From assembly GCA_014529385.2 (NCBI GenBank), contig CM043943.1, forward strand, positions 105,996,355 through 106,060,354: DNA of 64,000 nt. The letters run 5' to 3'. Of the stretch, positions 1 through 10,940 are shown one piece after another. Position 1 is the first letter of the stretch; each line of letters starts with the position of its first letter. Position numbers and translations under genes: made by a program. The notes beneath the pieces were generated by a model, which saw only the letters and a program-made list of their open reading frames with translations, ran no database searches and was not told the DNA's origin. This DNA is from Adiantum capillus-veneris (taxonomy: Eukaryota > Streptophyta > Polypodiopsida > Polypodiales > Pteridaceae).

Positions 1-249
1 AGACACACCTGGTCAAAATAGTACAAAGAAGTAGATCTAGTAGGTATGGAGAGTCCCTTCAATGAATATGCAACAGGTAGAACTGATAATGAAGTTGAAT
101 ATTTGGCAAAAAGAAAAGGTGTTGGACGTTGTTGCTAGATGATCAAGAAATCAAAGAATGAAATCTCGATTTAGAAGAAAATTTGAAGATGGTCAAAATC
201 AACAAACATCTAAAACCGAAGGTAAAAAAGAAAGCCAGGAAGCTGTTCT

Positions 250-1125
250 AGAATTATAATGATGTATTTTCTTGGGAGCATACGGATTTGAAAGGAGTAG
301 ATCTAGAGGTATACCAAAATTGGATACCACTAAAACTAGATGCACGATCAATACGACTACATAGATATAGAATGAATCCAAATTATGCCAAAAAGGTTAA
401 GAAAGAAATTGAAAACTTGTTGAAGGAAAAATTCATCATTGAAGTAGCGAGCAATGATTGGTTGTTTCGATGGTGGTGGTTCCAAAGAAGAATTGGAAGT
501 TGTGGGTCTTTGATTATTGATAGCCCTCTTCCATTTTTTGATACGAATTGGATGAGATTTAAGGTCACAAAATGTACAATTTCATAGATGGGATATAGTG
601 GCTACAATCAAGTGATGAAAGCACCAGAGGATAGGACAAAAATGACATTCATCATTAAATAGGGAACCTTTGTATTCTTGGTAATGCCATTTGAATTATG
701 TCATGCTCCAACAACCTTTCAATGGTGTATGATGGAAATTTTTAGTGAGTTTCTACATAAGTTTCTGGCGATATTTGTGGACAACTTCACTAGGTTCTCA
801 ACTAAAGATATGCATCTCTTATTCTTGGAAATGGTATTTAAGAGATGTAGAGAGAAAAAGATTTATCCAAATTTTTGCAAATCAATATTTATGGTCTAGA
901 AGGGAAAACTTCTAGGACATATCGTGTCCTAAATGGAATCAAAATGGTTGAAGACAAAGTACGATGTGTCTAGCAAGCCAAATCACCAACCAATATGTAT
1001 GATTTGAGTTCATTCTTGGGGTACATTAAGTTTTACAGACGGTTCAATCATATGTTTGCAACAAAGGCTATTTTGTTATGTGAATTAACCCAGAAGGGAG
1101 TAAAGTTTTTATGGATCCTAGAGTG
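250..1125 (+). pseudogene. Ty3/gypsy reverse transcriptase remnant
   Basis: The translation starts with a DVFSWEHTDLKGV-like stretch matching the region just before gypsy RT (element F in this window has DVFAWSYHDLEGI at the equivalent place). It continues through a GYSGYNQ motif near 595-615, VMPFELCHAPTTFQ at about 680-725 and an IFVDNF stretch near 770 where the catalytic box (normally Y/F-x-DD) should be; one Asp has become Asn. LLGHIVS near 905 and SFLGYIKFYRRF near 1010 mark the end of the thumb. Frameshifts lie near 590 and after 900; TAG stops are at 660-662 (Trp expected) and 897-899. It is not functional. Confidence 0.8.
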
Positions 1126-1149
1126 AGAAGCAAGTTTGTGTCCAAAAGA

Positions 1150-1470
1150 GGCCATTGGACTGAAGCCAATTATTTTTCAGCCAGATATTGGGAACCAATA
1201 TTCCATGTTCATGTGGATGAATCTGGTATGGCGATGGGTGCTATTTTGGCATAGTCTAATGGGAAGATAGACTACCCAATATACTTTGCTAGTCACAAAT
1301 TCAGTACGATTGAGCAAGGGTATTCTACAACTGAGAGAGAGGCATTGGGAATGGCGTTTAGTGCAACAAAAATTAGACATTATTTGTTGGGAAAGTTGTT
1401 TCACTTCTATGTACACCATCATGCACTTATCTTTCTGACTAACAAGGTGGTGATTTAAGGATGATTGATT
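1150..1470 (+). pseudogene. Ty3/gypsy RNase H remnant
   Basis: One frame reads FHVHVDESGMAMGAILA, then a TAG at 1252-1254 where Gln is usual, then IDYPIYFASHKFST and YSTTEREALGMAF followed by KIRHYLLG. These are the standard blocks of gypsy RNase H: the first catalytic Asp in HVHVD, the catalytic Glu in TTERE, and the DHHALIFL-like block, here HHHALIFL, so the Asp is lost. It follows the RT remnant directly, as expected for pol. Decay is by stops and substitutions rather than large deletions. Confidence 0.8.
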
Positions 1471-1799
1471 AGATAGATGATTTTTATGCTATAATTTGAA
1501 ATCAGTATCTTTCATAAGTGGGGAAAAGCTAACTGCGGTGCTGATTTGCTATCCAAAAGTACCGAGGAAATTTCAGCTACATCATTAAGAGATGAACCAT
1601 TCGATGCTAAACTTTTCTAGAACATGGCAACGGATAGGCCCGATCCAGAGTGGCAAGAGGTGTATGCTTTTCTCTAGTTTGGAGGCTTTCCAGAGAATTG
1701 GTCCCAACCCAACAAAAAGGGTCTGATTATCAAAACTTTAAAATTCACTATCATACCTAGATGACTATACATGCTAGGAATTGACGAAATTTGAGAAGG

Positions 1800-2870
1800 T
1801 GTGTATCAATGCAAGGCAGAATGCAAGTCATAAAATCGAAGCTCATAGTGGGAGCTCAGGAGGACATTCTTCCACTGATATAACTTACAAGAAAATTTTA
1901 TTGGAAGGGCTATGGTGGTAGAGTATGATGTCAGATGTTAAATGTCAAGGATTTTTGCAAAACATGTGATATTTGCTAGAGAATGGGTTGACCAATTGTA
2001 GGAGACATGATACCTCTCACCACAATACAACCATTATCAATTTTTTTGTAGTGGGGCCTAAACTTCGTGGGTCCATAAAAAAGGTTACTCCCAAGAAGAA
2101 TAATTACATTTTTATGGCTACATGTTATGTGAGAAAATGGGTGCAAGCAAAGGACTTACCCAATAACAAAAAAATTTTGAAGGCATGGTTCTTAAATGAG
2201 CATATTGTATGCAAATATAGCTGTCTAATTCATATAGTTTCAGATCAGGGAACCCATTTCATCAATGATACCATTTAGATTCTGACTAAATTTTTTTCAA
2301 TCAAGCATAAAAAATCAACATCGTATCATTCAAGGTGCAACTTAAAGGATGAGAGTAGTATCAAGGCCTTCAAAACCATTTTGACTAGGATAGTTTAGAA
2401 GGAGCCTCACACTTGACATGACAAGCTTCACACAACACTCTAGGCTTAGAGAATAGCTTATACGATTACAACTAGTATGAAACCATTGAGAATGGTGTAT
2501 GGCACTGTAGTGGCAGTACCTACGGATGTTGTTCCTAGTCTCAAAAATATATTGACTACAAATCAACACCGAAGAATAGATAGAGAGAAATGATGGAATA
2601 GGAAGTGGTACAACAACGAAGGAAATACTAGCATGATAGTAAGTTGAAGGTCAAGGTGAGGAAATGTGACTTGGTCTTACTGTACTAGTCAAAATTAGGC
2701 GCAAAGAAATCCACTTTGAAGATAGCATTGTCAGGAACACATGAGGTGGACTAGGTCTTCTCGAATGGCACAATAGAATTGAAGGATTTATCTTGACTAA
2801 TACTACTAGGGGTCTATAATGGGGCAAAATTAAGTTGTACTATTCCAGATTAGCAGAAGCACAAGCACTA
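1800..2870 (+). pseudogene. Ty3/gypsy integrase remnant
   Basis: A GGHSSTDITYKKILLEGLWW-like block near 1855-1920 corresponds to the histidine part of the HHCC domain. The catalytic core follows at 1985-2340: NNYIFMATCYVRKWVQAKDL, then IHIVSDQGTHFINDTI, a catalytic-Asp block, then a degraded TSYHS.CN block. Near 2645-2800 VRKCDLVLLY and GTHEVD.VFSNGTIELKDL fit the integrase C-terminal GPY-type module. Stops inside are mainly TAG (for example 2276-2278). The wording (TDYVTKWVEAKAL-type core) resembles plant OTA-group integrases. Confidence 0.78.
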
Positions 2871-5800
2871 GATGGGCAAGATAAGCAAGCATCTGATTCC
2901 AAAGCTCCCCCATTGGATTTGTTCTTGGTCATACCAGAAGAGGTAAGGATAGGTGAAGAAAGGAATGCAAAAGATGAAATGAGTGTTATCAGACTCCAGA
3001 CTTAGAGAGGAAATCATAAAAAAGCATCTAAAGCTCATAACGATCATTGGCAATGCATTAATAATCCCGCCAATAATCATTATAAGGGTAGATCAATGCA
3101 TGAACACCATGTCAATAATGGCTACTATACTCCCAAGGTGTGCAAAGAGTGGAGCATTCATGGCTCGAATTGAATAATTACGAGGAGGGTGCTGACCCTG
3201 CAAGCATTCATTCATCCCCTGCGTGGATAGAGCTTCCTCATGTATCTCCTTCATCTCCAATTTCTACACACATCGACACACCTTTGTGGTTTGTATCACC
3301 ATCATCTTCTAATGAGTTCTCTTTCTCTAGACAGTTTGATGCAGGGTTGAGAGATGGTGAAGCAAGGTGCAATTGCTGCTCAAGCCATGCAAGCTGTGTT
3401 GGGTCAGTAGAATCAAGCCGTAGTTTAACTCCAACAAGGGCTGGTACATGCCGAGTCACAGTCCACTATGCCTCACCAGAACATTAGCAAATACGTACTT
3501 AGGAATAAAAAAAGGAGTTGTTATAGACATGGGGTATGCACCTGATTATCATAAGGGAAAAAAGGGATTTGATGAAGCAGAAGCTAGAACATCTGAGCCG
3601 GCCAGTAAGAAAAAAAAATTGACTAAAGAATTTTGGGATCATCTTAGTGCTCACAATAAAAATTGTAAAAGAGTCCAAAATAGGAAACCACATCTAAGCA
3701 ACCCACCAATCGTTACATCCACCATCATCGAAACATGAGTCAACCGATTGCAAGCACTTCAAAAGAATCAATTGGTGGTTATTCTAGTGATGGACTCATC
3801 ATAAAAATTACCACTTCCATACAAAGTTCTTGTGCTCACTTAGAGATTTGATAAGACAGATCCCAAAACCATTAGAGATGGGTGTGTAGCGACCATCCAG
3901 ATAGGGTGGAACACATTTATATATGTTGTCAGACAAATGATGAAAGCACAAAGTTCACGTAAACAGTCTGATATCACCCATTTGGAGGAAGAGCTTGAGC
4001 AAGAAATAGTCAGAGGCACAAAGAACGGAAATCCTTTTAATCAATGGATATCTAATTGAAGAGGAATGTAGAAGTGAGAAAAATCTGAAGACCATCAAGG
4101 AGCTCCAATAATAGATGGAGTAGTTGAGAATATAGAATTCCACTCTAGCGTTGATGATGAGTGGAAATTAATCAAGGATATGGCTGCACATTGGGTGTAG
4201 TTGGACCAAAAAATTACTACCCAAAGTAGTCTGAAGGAAGTGCACAGTTGGACTAGAAGATTGATGCCCTTAGCAGCTTGAAGGAAGTGCACAGTGTCTT
4301 GAAACAGTCTATTCTACACAAATACTTTCATCAACTCTCTAGTCAATATCTCTGATCCTGAAGGAAATTTAACATTGAATCTTGTGGATCTGCAAAACTT
4401 GGTTAGCACATTAAAGTTGAATGTGGAAGACAAGGGTTTGATCTACACCAACACGATGGCCAACCAAGCTCTTAGCGAGCATTTTACCCACATTTTGATG
4501 ATGATCAAGATGAGAAAGAGGAACAAGATAACGACCAGTAGTCCGAGGGGGGGTTGTCATATAAGAAAGATGATGATGGTGATGAACCCCCTCCACCTCC
4601 TCCAACTTCAAGGTCTGCTTCGGGGGGCAATCAACACAGCTCTACACGAGGGTATTAGGGTTCATTTTAGAAACTCAAAATCAGGAGCAACCAAACTAAG
4701 GAAGGACAAGTTGATGCACCACCAAATCAGCCACTAGTAGTAGAGGAGGATGCTCACCAGACAGGACAAGGGGAAGGCCGTGCTAGTAGAGTTGGATTGA
4801 GAGCCCATCACAAGCTACACCAACCAATGTTTAAGTCTCAAAAAAATCTAACATCAAGAAAAAGCCCTCCAAAATTTTCTACACGATGATGACTCTTAAT
4901 CAAAGTTGAAGAGGTTTCAGGTACTTTACATGGGTGCCAAGCAAATGATTGAACAATGTAAAACCATAACTTATCATGAACAAGAATCTTACAATTTACC
5001 ATCTCACTTGAATACCATTCAAGTACTAGATAGAGTTTATTCTCACAAAAGATGATCTATTGGTGAACCCCCAAGCACAACAGCTGACCACAATGAATGT
5101 TCACAGTTTGGGTATTTAGGTGAAAATGCTATTAGGGAATCCCCTAGCATACAAATTCATGAAAGTCATCAGAACAAAGATGCATGCTTTATTATCAGAT
5201 GCAGATTACTAAGGAATTTCTAGACTAGAAAGTTATAATTCTTTTGGAAAATAGTGTGTCTATCAACAGAGGCCCTGAACCAGGATCAGTCTAAGAGAGA
5301 ACAAAATTGCACTCAAAAGTTTATTTCATCTGGTTAGAATCTTGTGAAAGATGATGCAACAAGAAAATTGATTCGTGCTTAACTATATGAACCAGTCCCA
5401 GATTTATTAATCGGCACGTATACTTTATCAATGAAAGATGATGAACTTCTATTCTTCTACCCAGCTTTGTATCCTAAGTACAATGAGCCAGTGGATGAAA
5501 ACAAATACATCAAAATTGTGGATCGTATCAGAGAGTGGTATGACCAGAGCAAGGCAATGTGGGTGGTCACCTAGAAGAATGTTCTAAAAGAGACACAACA
5601 GAAAAACACTGTCTCATAGTTAAAAGATGATTTGATAAATTTCAGAGGGATGATGACTCGGCGAAGAAGACAAATTTTCGTGTTGAATGAAATATACAAA
5701 TGAGTTATTAAAACTCTTGGTAGAGGCTTCCAAAATCCTTGAGAAGGACTTGGCCAGCAAAGCTAGCTCTGAGGTACAGTGGTTCTGAGAGATGGCAGAA

Positions 5801-6300
5801 TTTCTTTTTGAAGCTCGAATCAAGGCCAAACAACCAAATCTAGATGGTTAGATTCACATTGCCTTGGATCTGACACAAACTCGCCATGGCAAGGCCTAGA
5901 AAACCTTGCATGACCCTAACACCAAGACATGGAATACATTGACACTCTACGAGCTGTAGATATTACTGAACGTGGGGAGCATGTGGAGTAAGAAGCGGTC
6001 TATTGTATCATCCAAAATGAGAACACTGGCTCTCGTTCTCAAATAAGTGGCCAACCCAGAGCATTTTAGATCCAACCACAGATGGTCCATAGGGCCACTC
6101 TAAACAAGGCTCCAGATAAACGCAAGCACAAACGGTGACATTGACACTGTATCTAGAACTTAGGAATATGCCAAAATTTAAATAAATGGGAGGAGGATAT
6201 AAATAGTGAAAAATGTCTCTATACAGGCACTTGTACATAGTCAGATTAGTAGTTACTTGTATTATTATGGTCAACAATTGCAATAGTGCACAATCCATCA
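2871..6300 (+). pseudogene. Decayed coding-like region between integrase and LTR-like end
   Basis: No known domain is recognised, but the plus strand keeps long stretches of plausible protein broken mostly by TAG. Examples are a lysine-rich segment near 3590-3690 (ASKKKKLTKEFWDHLSAHNK), an acidic stretch near 4490-4560 followed by a run of prolines near 4585, and DDELLFFYPALYPKYNEPV near 5440-5490. Composition (acidic, then Pro/Ser-rich) is like the extra reading frame of element F, but I see no clear alignment. It may be the accessory or env-position ORF of the same old element, or an unrelated decayed gene. Confidence 0.35.
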
Positions 6301-6309
6301 GATACCGCG

Positions 6310-6545
6310 GTGTACATGAACCTATAAATAAGACCTGCTACTTTCATTTTGGAACGTCATCTCTCCACTGGGCTATTTTTAGTCTTTTGTAGTCATTAAG
6401 TTGTTGCTCTTATTGTAACTAAGATCTATTGTAATCCACCATTCTGTGACAATTGTACTTTTGTTTTGTACTTTTGATCCATTATATGAATACATGAGTT
6501 CTAGTGTCTTGCATCCAAAATCTGACTGTGTACTTTCAATTTAGT
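6310..6545 (+). repeat. LTR-like segment with TATA box
   Basis: A TATA box (TATAAATA, 6323-6330) is followed by about 200 T-rich bases with several ATTGTAA/TTGTAAT words and a run resembling a plant LTR R-U5 region. It lies downstream of a decayed gypsy pol and coding-like region in the right orientation, so it may be the 3' LTR. Its ends could not be fixed, and there is no second copy in the window. Confidence 0.3.
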
Positions 6546-6867
6546 TCATTACATGAAGTTTGAATTTGTTGTCCTATTCTAATTTGACATCTGAATCGGA
6601 ATCTCCAACCTAGAATAGATGTCAAAGTGACGAGCTCATTCCACGCTATTTTTAACTCATTACAACCTATATACAATCTAGTTAGATCTATATTGCTATT
6701 CTTGCTAAAGAAATGTGAGGATTAATGATGCGCTTAACAAACAATGCAATCAATGCATAGATGATCTACTATCTCAACAAGCCAGTTTACTTATAGGTAA
6801 AATAATACGAGTAGTAAGAGAAGAACTATTAGAACCTGCAACATCCTTCACAGAACTCAAATCAGTA
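6546..6867. other. AT-rich spacer, nothing recognised
   Basis: AT-rich sequence with frequent stops on both strands. It may continue the copia gag remnant to its right, but I could not align it. Confidence 0.4.
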
Positions 6868-6975
6868 AATTTAAGTGTACATCAAAACCTTTAATCATGT
6901 TCCATACATCTTTGGAAACAAGTACATGTTGCATCATGTAAGCCCAAAATGGATAGTTGTCTCCATCCAATTTGT
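6868..6975 (-). pseudogene. Ty1/copia gag fragment
   Basis: The complement of 6870-6972 reads KLDGDNYPFWAYMMQHVLV followed by SKDVWNMIKGFDVHLN. This is the classic start of plant Ty1/copia gag (K-L-x-G-x-N-Y-x-x-W). Reading continues leftward only with frameshifts. Leader-like sequence and an initiator-tRNA-like primer site lie to the right at 7355-7366, consistent with a minus-strand copia whose 5' LTR begins at 7369. Pol is not recognisable to the left, so only a stub survives. Confidence 0.65.
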
Positions 6976-7354
6976 CATCAGAAAACAAACAGCATCTTGA
7001 AAAGATCAGGGCTCTCAGCTATAGTGAAAAACTGAACTTGGTGTTGAAAATGCCCAAGATGAGTAGAAATTGAAGGAAAATTGTTTGTGTTGTATAGCAC
7101 AAACCACTATAGATTATCAAAAACCTGTTATGAAAAAAATAATCGTGGAAATTTTTTTGCACAAAAAGACAAAATTGCTTGCATAGTACTTGTAGCAATG
7201 AAAACAAAGGCCGACTAAATCAAAATTTTGAGTGTGCCATGCTCTACAAGACATCCCAAAGTATTTATTGATGTGTTGACACTCACCAAAGTTCACGCAA
7301 ATTGTAGAAAGTGAGTAGGAGGTACTTGCAACTACGTCCGTGGGGATGCAATCT

Positions 7355-7400
7355 GCTTTAATACCAATTGTTGGAGTAAGGGTTACATGAATGCATGTAC
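7355..7400 (-). other. Primer binding site and 5' LTR boundary of a degraded copia
   Basis: Read on the minus strand, 7366-7355 is TGGTATTAAAGC, two changes from the initiator-tRNA-Met primer site TGGTATCAGAGC used by many plant copia elements. On the plus strand a TGTTGGAGTAAGG start follows at 7369, typical of a copia LTR end. The far LTR edge was not found. Position and orientation agree with the gag fragment at 6868-6975. Confidence 0.5.
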
Positions 7401-9034
7401 AACTTGGAAATGGAGAAGAAGCTCAAGGAACACACAGTAGAGAGTATATTGCCAATAAAAAATAAAATATCCCTAGAGTGATGGGCCTATATACAAAGGG
7501 AGAAAATGAGAGTAAAAAGTACCCAACGGTCCTAACTGTGTTCATATACATCACTACCATATAGATGGCAGCAATATACATGTTCAATAAATTGTGGTTA
7601 GTAGTTTTCAGAAGCAAATGTTTATCAAGCAAAGATTATGTCTCTCTTATAGCTTTAGTCAATTTCTAAGTTTTTGGATTGTAATTAGATTGTTGGCTCC
7701 TCATACTCTTTATGTGGGCTCTATATATTGTTTGTTGCATGCATACAAGCTATGTCTTATGGTACACACACGATTGTATCTTCTGTTTTACCAAAGTCTT
7801 AAAACCTCTCGAGGAAACGTAACTTTTTAAAGTCTCACCATATTTTTGCATTCAACTTTGCTTTACATAGTCTCACTTTTATATGAGTAAGCAAATAAGT
7901 TTGGACAATGACTGCTTTGACATAACACCAAAAAAATTGCTATTTTTGTTTTAATTGGGATCTCTACTGCTTTCCATCAACAGTTTGAGGGAGAAACTTA
8001 GAGAGTCAAACTAAGTTTCTTTTAGTTTTAATTGGGATCAAGCATCTCTATTGCTTTCCATCCACAAACTTAGGGAGAGAGGGTCTTTCTCAAGGTCATT
8101 CCAAAACATTCAAATCGAATTTTGAGCAAAGATAGGATACTTTTTCTACCCTTTGTTAGGCCATTTAAATTTTGACAAGAAGTACAACACTTGCATATCA
8201 ACTTGAGTTGCTTTTGCATGTAAAAGTATATATTGTTTTCCATGTTAGTTTGTTGAAAAGTTTGTACCTAACATTGAGTATGTTCTACAAGAGAACTCTA
8301 AGTTAAAGGACAATCGACAATTGACAATGGATGTCAAGCATTAAGCCTATTTAAGAGACTTCCCTCTAATGAAGCAACTACACTTTGAGTCTATCATTGT
8401 GTCTACACTCTATCCTAATGCTCTTGACCTTGGCATAGCCTAACCCTATCATTTCAACCCTATCTCTAAGACCATGGTTAAGCTAAGGCTACATCCACCA
8501 TATCTTGATGCTACACCATTGGTGATTAGGGAAGACACTTCCACTACTAACCCTCACAAGAGGTATCACAACCTTCTAAGTGATTAGCATCTGCTAATCA
8601 CCATCAAGATCCCATTTTCACTTGCCCTAACCACCATAGTCATTGATTAAGTTTGGACATGCTCTTGGCAATACCAATCATTAGGAAGTGAATGGGGTAT
8701 AGGAGGGCCCATTTATTTGGCAATTTAAGGAAATGCTTAAGGCTTAAGCCAAATTTGACCAAGTAAAAAAGAGTGGGCAAAAAGACCTATGCTGTGTTTT
8801 TTTAAAATGCTATTTTTATATTTTGTTTTTGAAAATAGATAATTTTTACAAAAAAGAGAGGTGGATCAGAATTTACAATGTAAATTTTCGAATTTTAAAG
8901 TGTCTTTTTTCACCCTTGTCCTCTCTCTCATACATTGAAACCATTTTCTTTCACTTTGAGGTCATTAAAAGAAGCACTTTTTAGCCCTCCCCTATCAAAA
9001 AAGCATATTTTTCACATTCTCTCTCTTAAACGTG

Positions 9035-9036
<2 letters not shown>
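7401..9036. other. AT-rich intergenic stretch without recognised genes
   Basis: The open frames here are short (the longest, 7594-7830, is 78 codons, hydrophobic and unlike any family I know). A loosely repeated phrase (AATTGGGATC...TTTCCATC) occurs near 7955 and 8025. The first part may be the decayed copia LTR that starts at 7369. Nothing else can be supported. Confidence 0.5.

Positions 9037-9085
<49 letters not shown>
9037..9085. repeat. (CT)n microsatellite at the 5' edge of LINE-1
   Basis: An almost pure CT dinucleotide tract. LINE-1 begins just to its right. No LINE 3' tail lies to its left, so here the tract looks like the insertion target rather than the tail of another copy. Confidence 0.95.
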
Positions 9086-9088
<3 letters not shown>

Positions 9089-9159
9089 ATTTCCCTCTTC
9101 CAATCATTGAAGGGACATTCTTTACTGCCTACTTCTGACAAAAAGTGGAGATCCTTTAA

Positions 9160-9520
9160 GGTTGCAGATTTGCTCGCTCTCTCTCAAAATAGAGGAATCA
9201 ACCCCCTTCACCAAAGCTTGGCGAGCCGGCAAAGACCCCATCAAGAAGAGGCCTCTTATCCTCCAATTTTCATCGGAGGAAGCACGGACCCTTTTCATTC
9301 GAAAGAGGGTAATTTTACGAGGTCTCACGGCCCCCCCCCATCTACCTAGATGATGACCGCATAAGGATGCAAGTAGAGCATAGAAGAGCATGCATGCCTC
9401 GGATACAACAAGCACACAAAGAAGGAAAACGGGCCTCCTATCGCGATGGTCGCGTCATCATTGATGGCAAAGCCGTAGCATAGGGACTCGCGGCCTATGA
9501 GACACTATACGAGGAGATAC
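9160..9520 (+). pseudogene. LINE-1 ORF1 C-terminal domain, reading into the endonuclease
   Basis: Frames here read AWRAGKDPIKKRPLILQF, a shift at the C homopolymer near 9330, then IYLDDDRIRMQVEHRRACM and a GKRASYRDGRVIIDGKAVA block. This matches the pattern of the L1 ORF1p C-terminal nucleic-acid-binding domain (RPLI-x-F ... LDDD ... RR-x-x-x-P ... G-x-x-x-x-x-x-DGK). A TAG at 9481-9483 follows. The same frame then continues without a further stop into the endonuclease Met at 9523, suggesting that ORF1 and ORF2 were read as one frame or by stop bypass. Confidence 0.6.
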
Positions 9521-9522
9521 AC

Positions 9523-10400
9523 ATGGCAGTTTGGAACTGCAATGGCTCTTTGTGGACACATCTAGGGAGACTGGAAGAGGTGATGCATGGTAGAGACATC
9601 ATTCTCCTCACAGAGACACACGAGAGTTCAGAGAGAGGCCTACCCCGAGTATAGGATTACCAATGGGAGTCTACACACAGGAAGTGTACACGACACAACA
9701 CTTCTAGAGGATCTGGCGGAGTAGCAGTTCTCTACCGCCGCTCACTTCATAGCAGCAACAGATAGTAGCACGCGATCCAGAGGCACGCTACATGTGGATA
9801 CCGATTGAGCTATCTAAGGAGCACATCCTCTACATCGCCGTATGCTACTTTGCACCCAGCAGCTCCAGGTTTGCACAGACAGGTGGAGGGGAGACAGAGG
9901 AGGTACACACTCACGGAGGAGAGGAGGAGGATGATACACACTCACCATATGCATGTCTTAGGGACGAGATCATGGAGTACTCTAGACTGGGTGAAGTCTT
10001 CCTCATGGGGGATTTCAATGCCTAGACACAGAGTAGACAGTGTGATATTTACGACTTCGATGACCCAGAGCTACTCTCCACTATGGAGGACATAGGGGAA
10101 GAGAGGATCTCTAGTGATACTACCACACCCACACCATATGGGAGGCACCTACTTTGCTTGGGATCACAACACCGTCTCGTTATCTATAACGGGATGGCGC
10201 AATGGCCATCATCCGGCGGCCTGACTTGTATACCGCCATTAGTAGCCAGCGGAGGTAGTACAGTGGACTACATCATTGGCTTCAGAGAGACAACCCACCT
10301 ACTCACATCCTTCACCATCCCACCATTGCCTATTGGGGCTGACCACGCATATCTCGCCCTCTCTCTCACTGGCTCACCCATCTCACATACACCACCTGCA
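9523..10400 (+). pseudogene. LINE-1 AP-endonuclease-like domain
   Basis: This domain nicks the target so that the cut end primes reverse transcription. Visible blocks are MAVWNCNGSL (the WN-x-N/G start), LLTETHE (metal-binding Glu), GGVAVLYR, FLMGDFNA at about 10000-10022 (catalytic D-x-N), VDYIIG near 10265 and GADHAYL near 10340 (final Asp-His). A TAG lies at 9652-9654, a frameshift near 9760 before ARYMWIPIELS, and a TAG at 10023-10025 where LINE-2 has Arg (GDFNART). All key active-site blocks are still readable. The following 10400-10940 linker is mostly open. Confidence 0.8.
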
Positions 10401-10940
10401 TCCACACCATACACCACTATACACTTCACACATGAGCTAGCCCACGTTTACTCATCACATGTATATGAGGGTAACTACACTCTCGACCCAGACACACCAC
10501 TCTCTACACTCACTAGCCAACTCTCAGCAGTTCTACACACCTCAGCCCTCAGCTGCTTTCCACACACTACCCACAGTGGCCGACCCCCCCCCTCTGGGAC
10601 GATGCCCCAGAATTGCTGGTATGACAAGGAGTGCAGAGATCTATACAGACAGCTACGGGCTCGACGAGCCTTAGAGGAGATTACTGAGAGCGAGGTCAGA
10701 CGACAGATGAAGGCCATCACACGCCGTAAACGGCGGGCCTTCGAGGAGGCACAGGAGCTTGAGCTATACCACCTTCTTATGAGTACAGACTGCGCCACAG
10801 CATGGAGGATTCTGAGAGAGCCACCCCCCACCACCCCCCTGGAGGACCCCCATATTTGGCATGATTATGCCAAGCGCTTGTACCAGATACCTAGGCAGCC
10901 ACTGATCCCAGAGCCATCTGATCCTCGACCTACCACCTCG

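Larger units (their letters stand above)
1..6545 (+). mobile_element. Old degraded Ty3/gypsy retrotransposon, 5' part outside window
   Basis: Reverse transcriptase, RNase H and integrase remnants occur in this order on the plus strand, the pol order of Ty3/gypsy. A long decayed coding-like stretch follows, then an LTR-like segment with a TATA box near 6323. Reading frames are broken by many stops, mostly TAG, and by frameshifts, so the copy is old and dead. RNase H and integrase wording resembles the plant Athila/Tat (OTA) group. No gag or protease is seen because the element runs off the left edge. The right boundary is inferred from the LTR-like features only; no matching 5' LTR or target duplication is available. 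Confidence 0.7.

Noticed and set aside
1-2870. TAG reassigned to glutamine in this organism
   Set aside because: Several TAG stops fall at Gln sites, but others replace Trp, Arg, Gly or Ser; frameshifts are also common; and the young 1186-codon copia frame uses CAG/CAA for Gln and has no internal TAG. Decay explains the pattern.
7594-7830. 78-codon hydrophobic frame as a small membrane protein
   Set aside because: AT-rich sequence readily gives such frames; there is no supporting context and it may lie in a decayed copia LTR.
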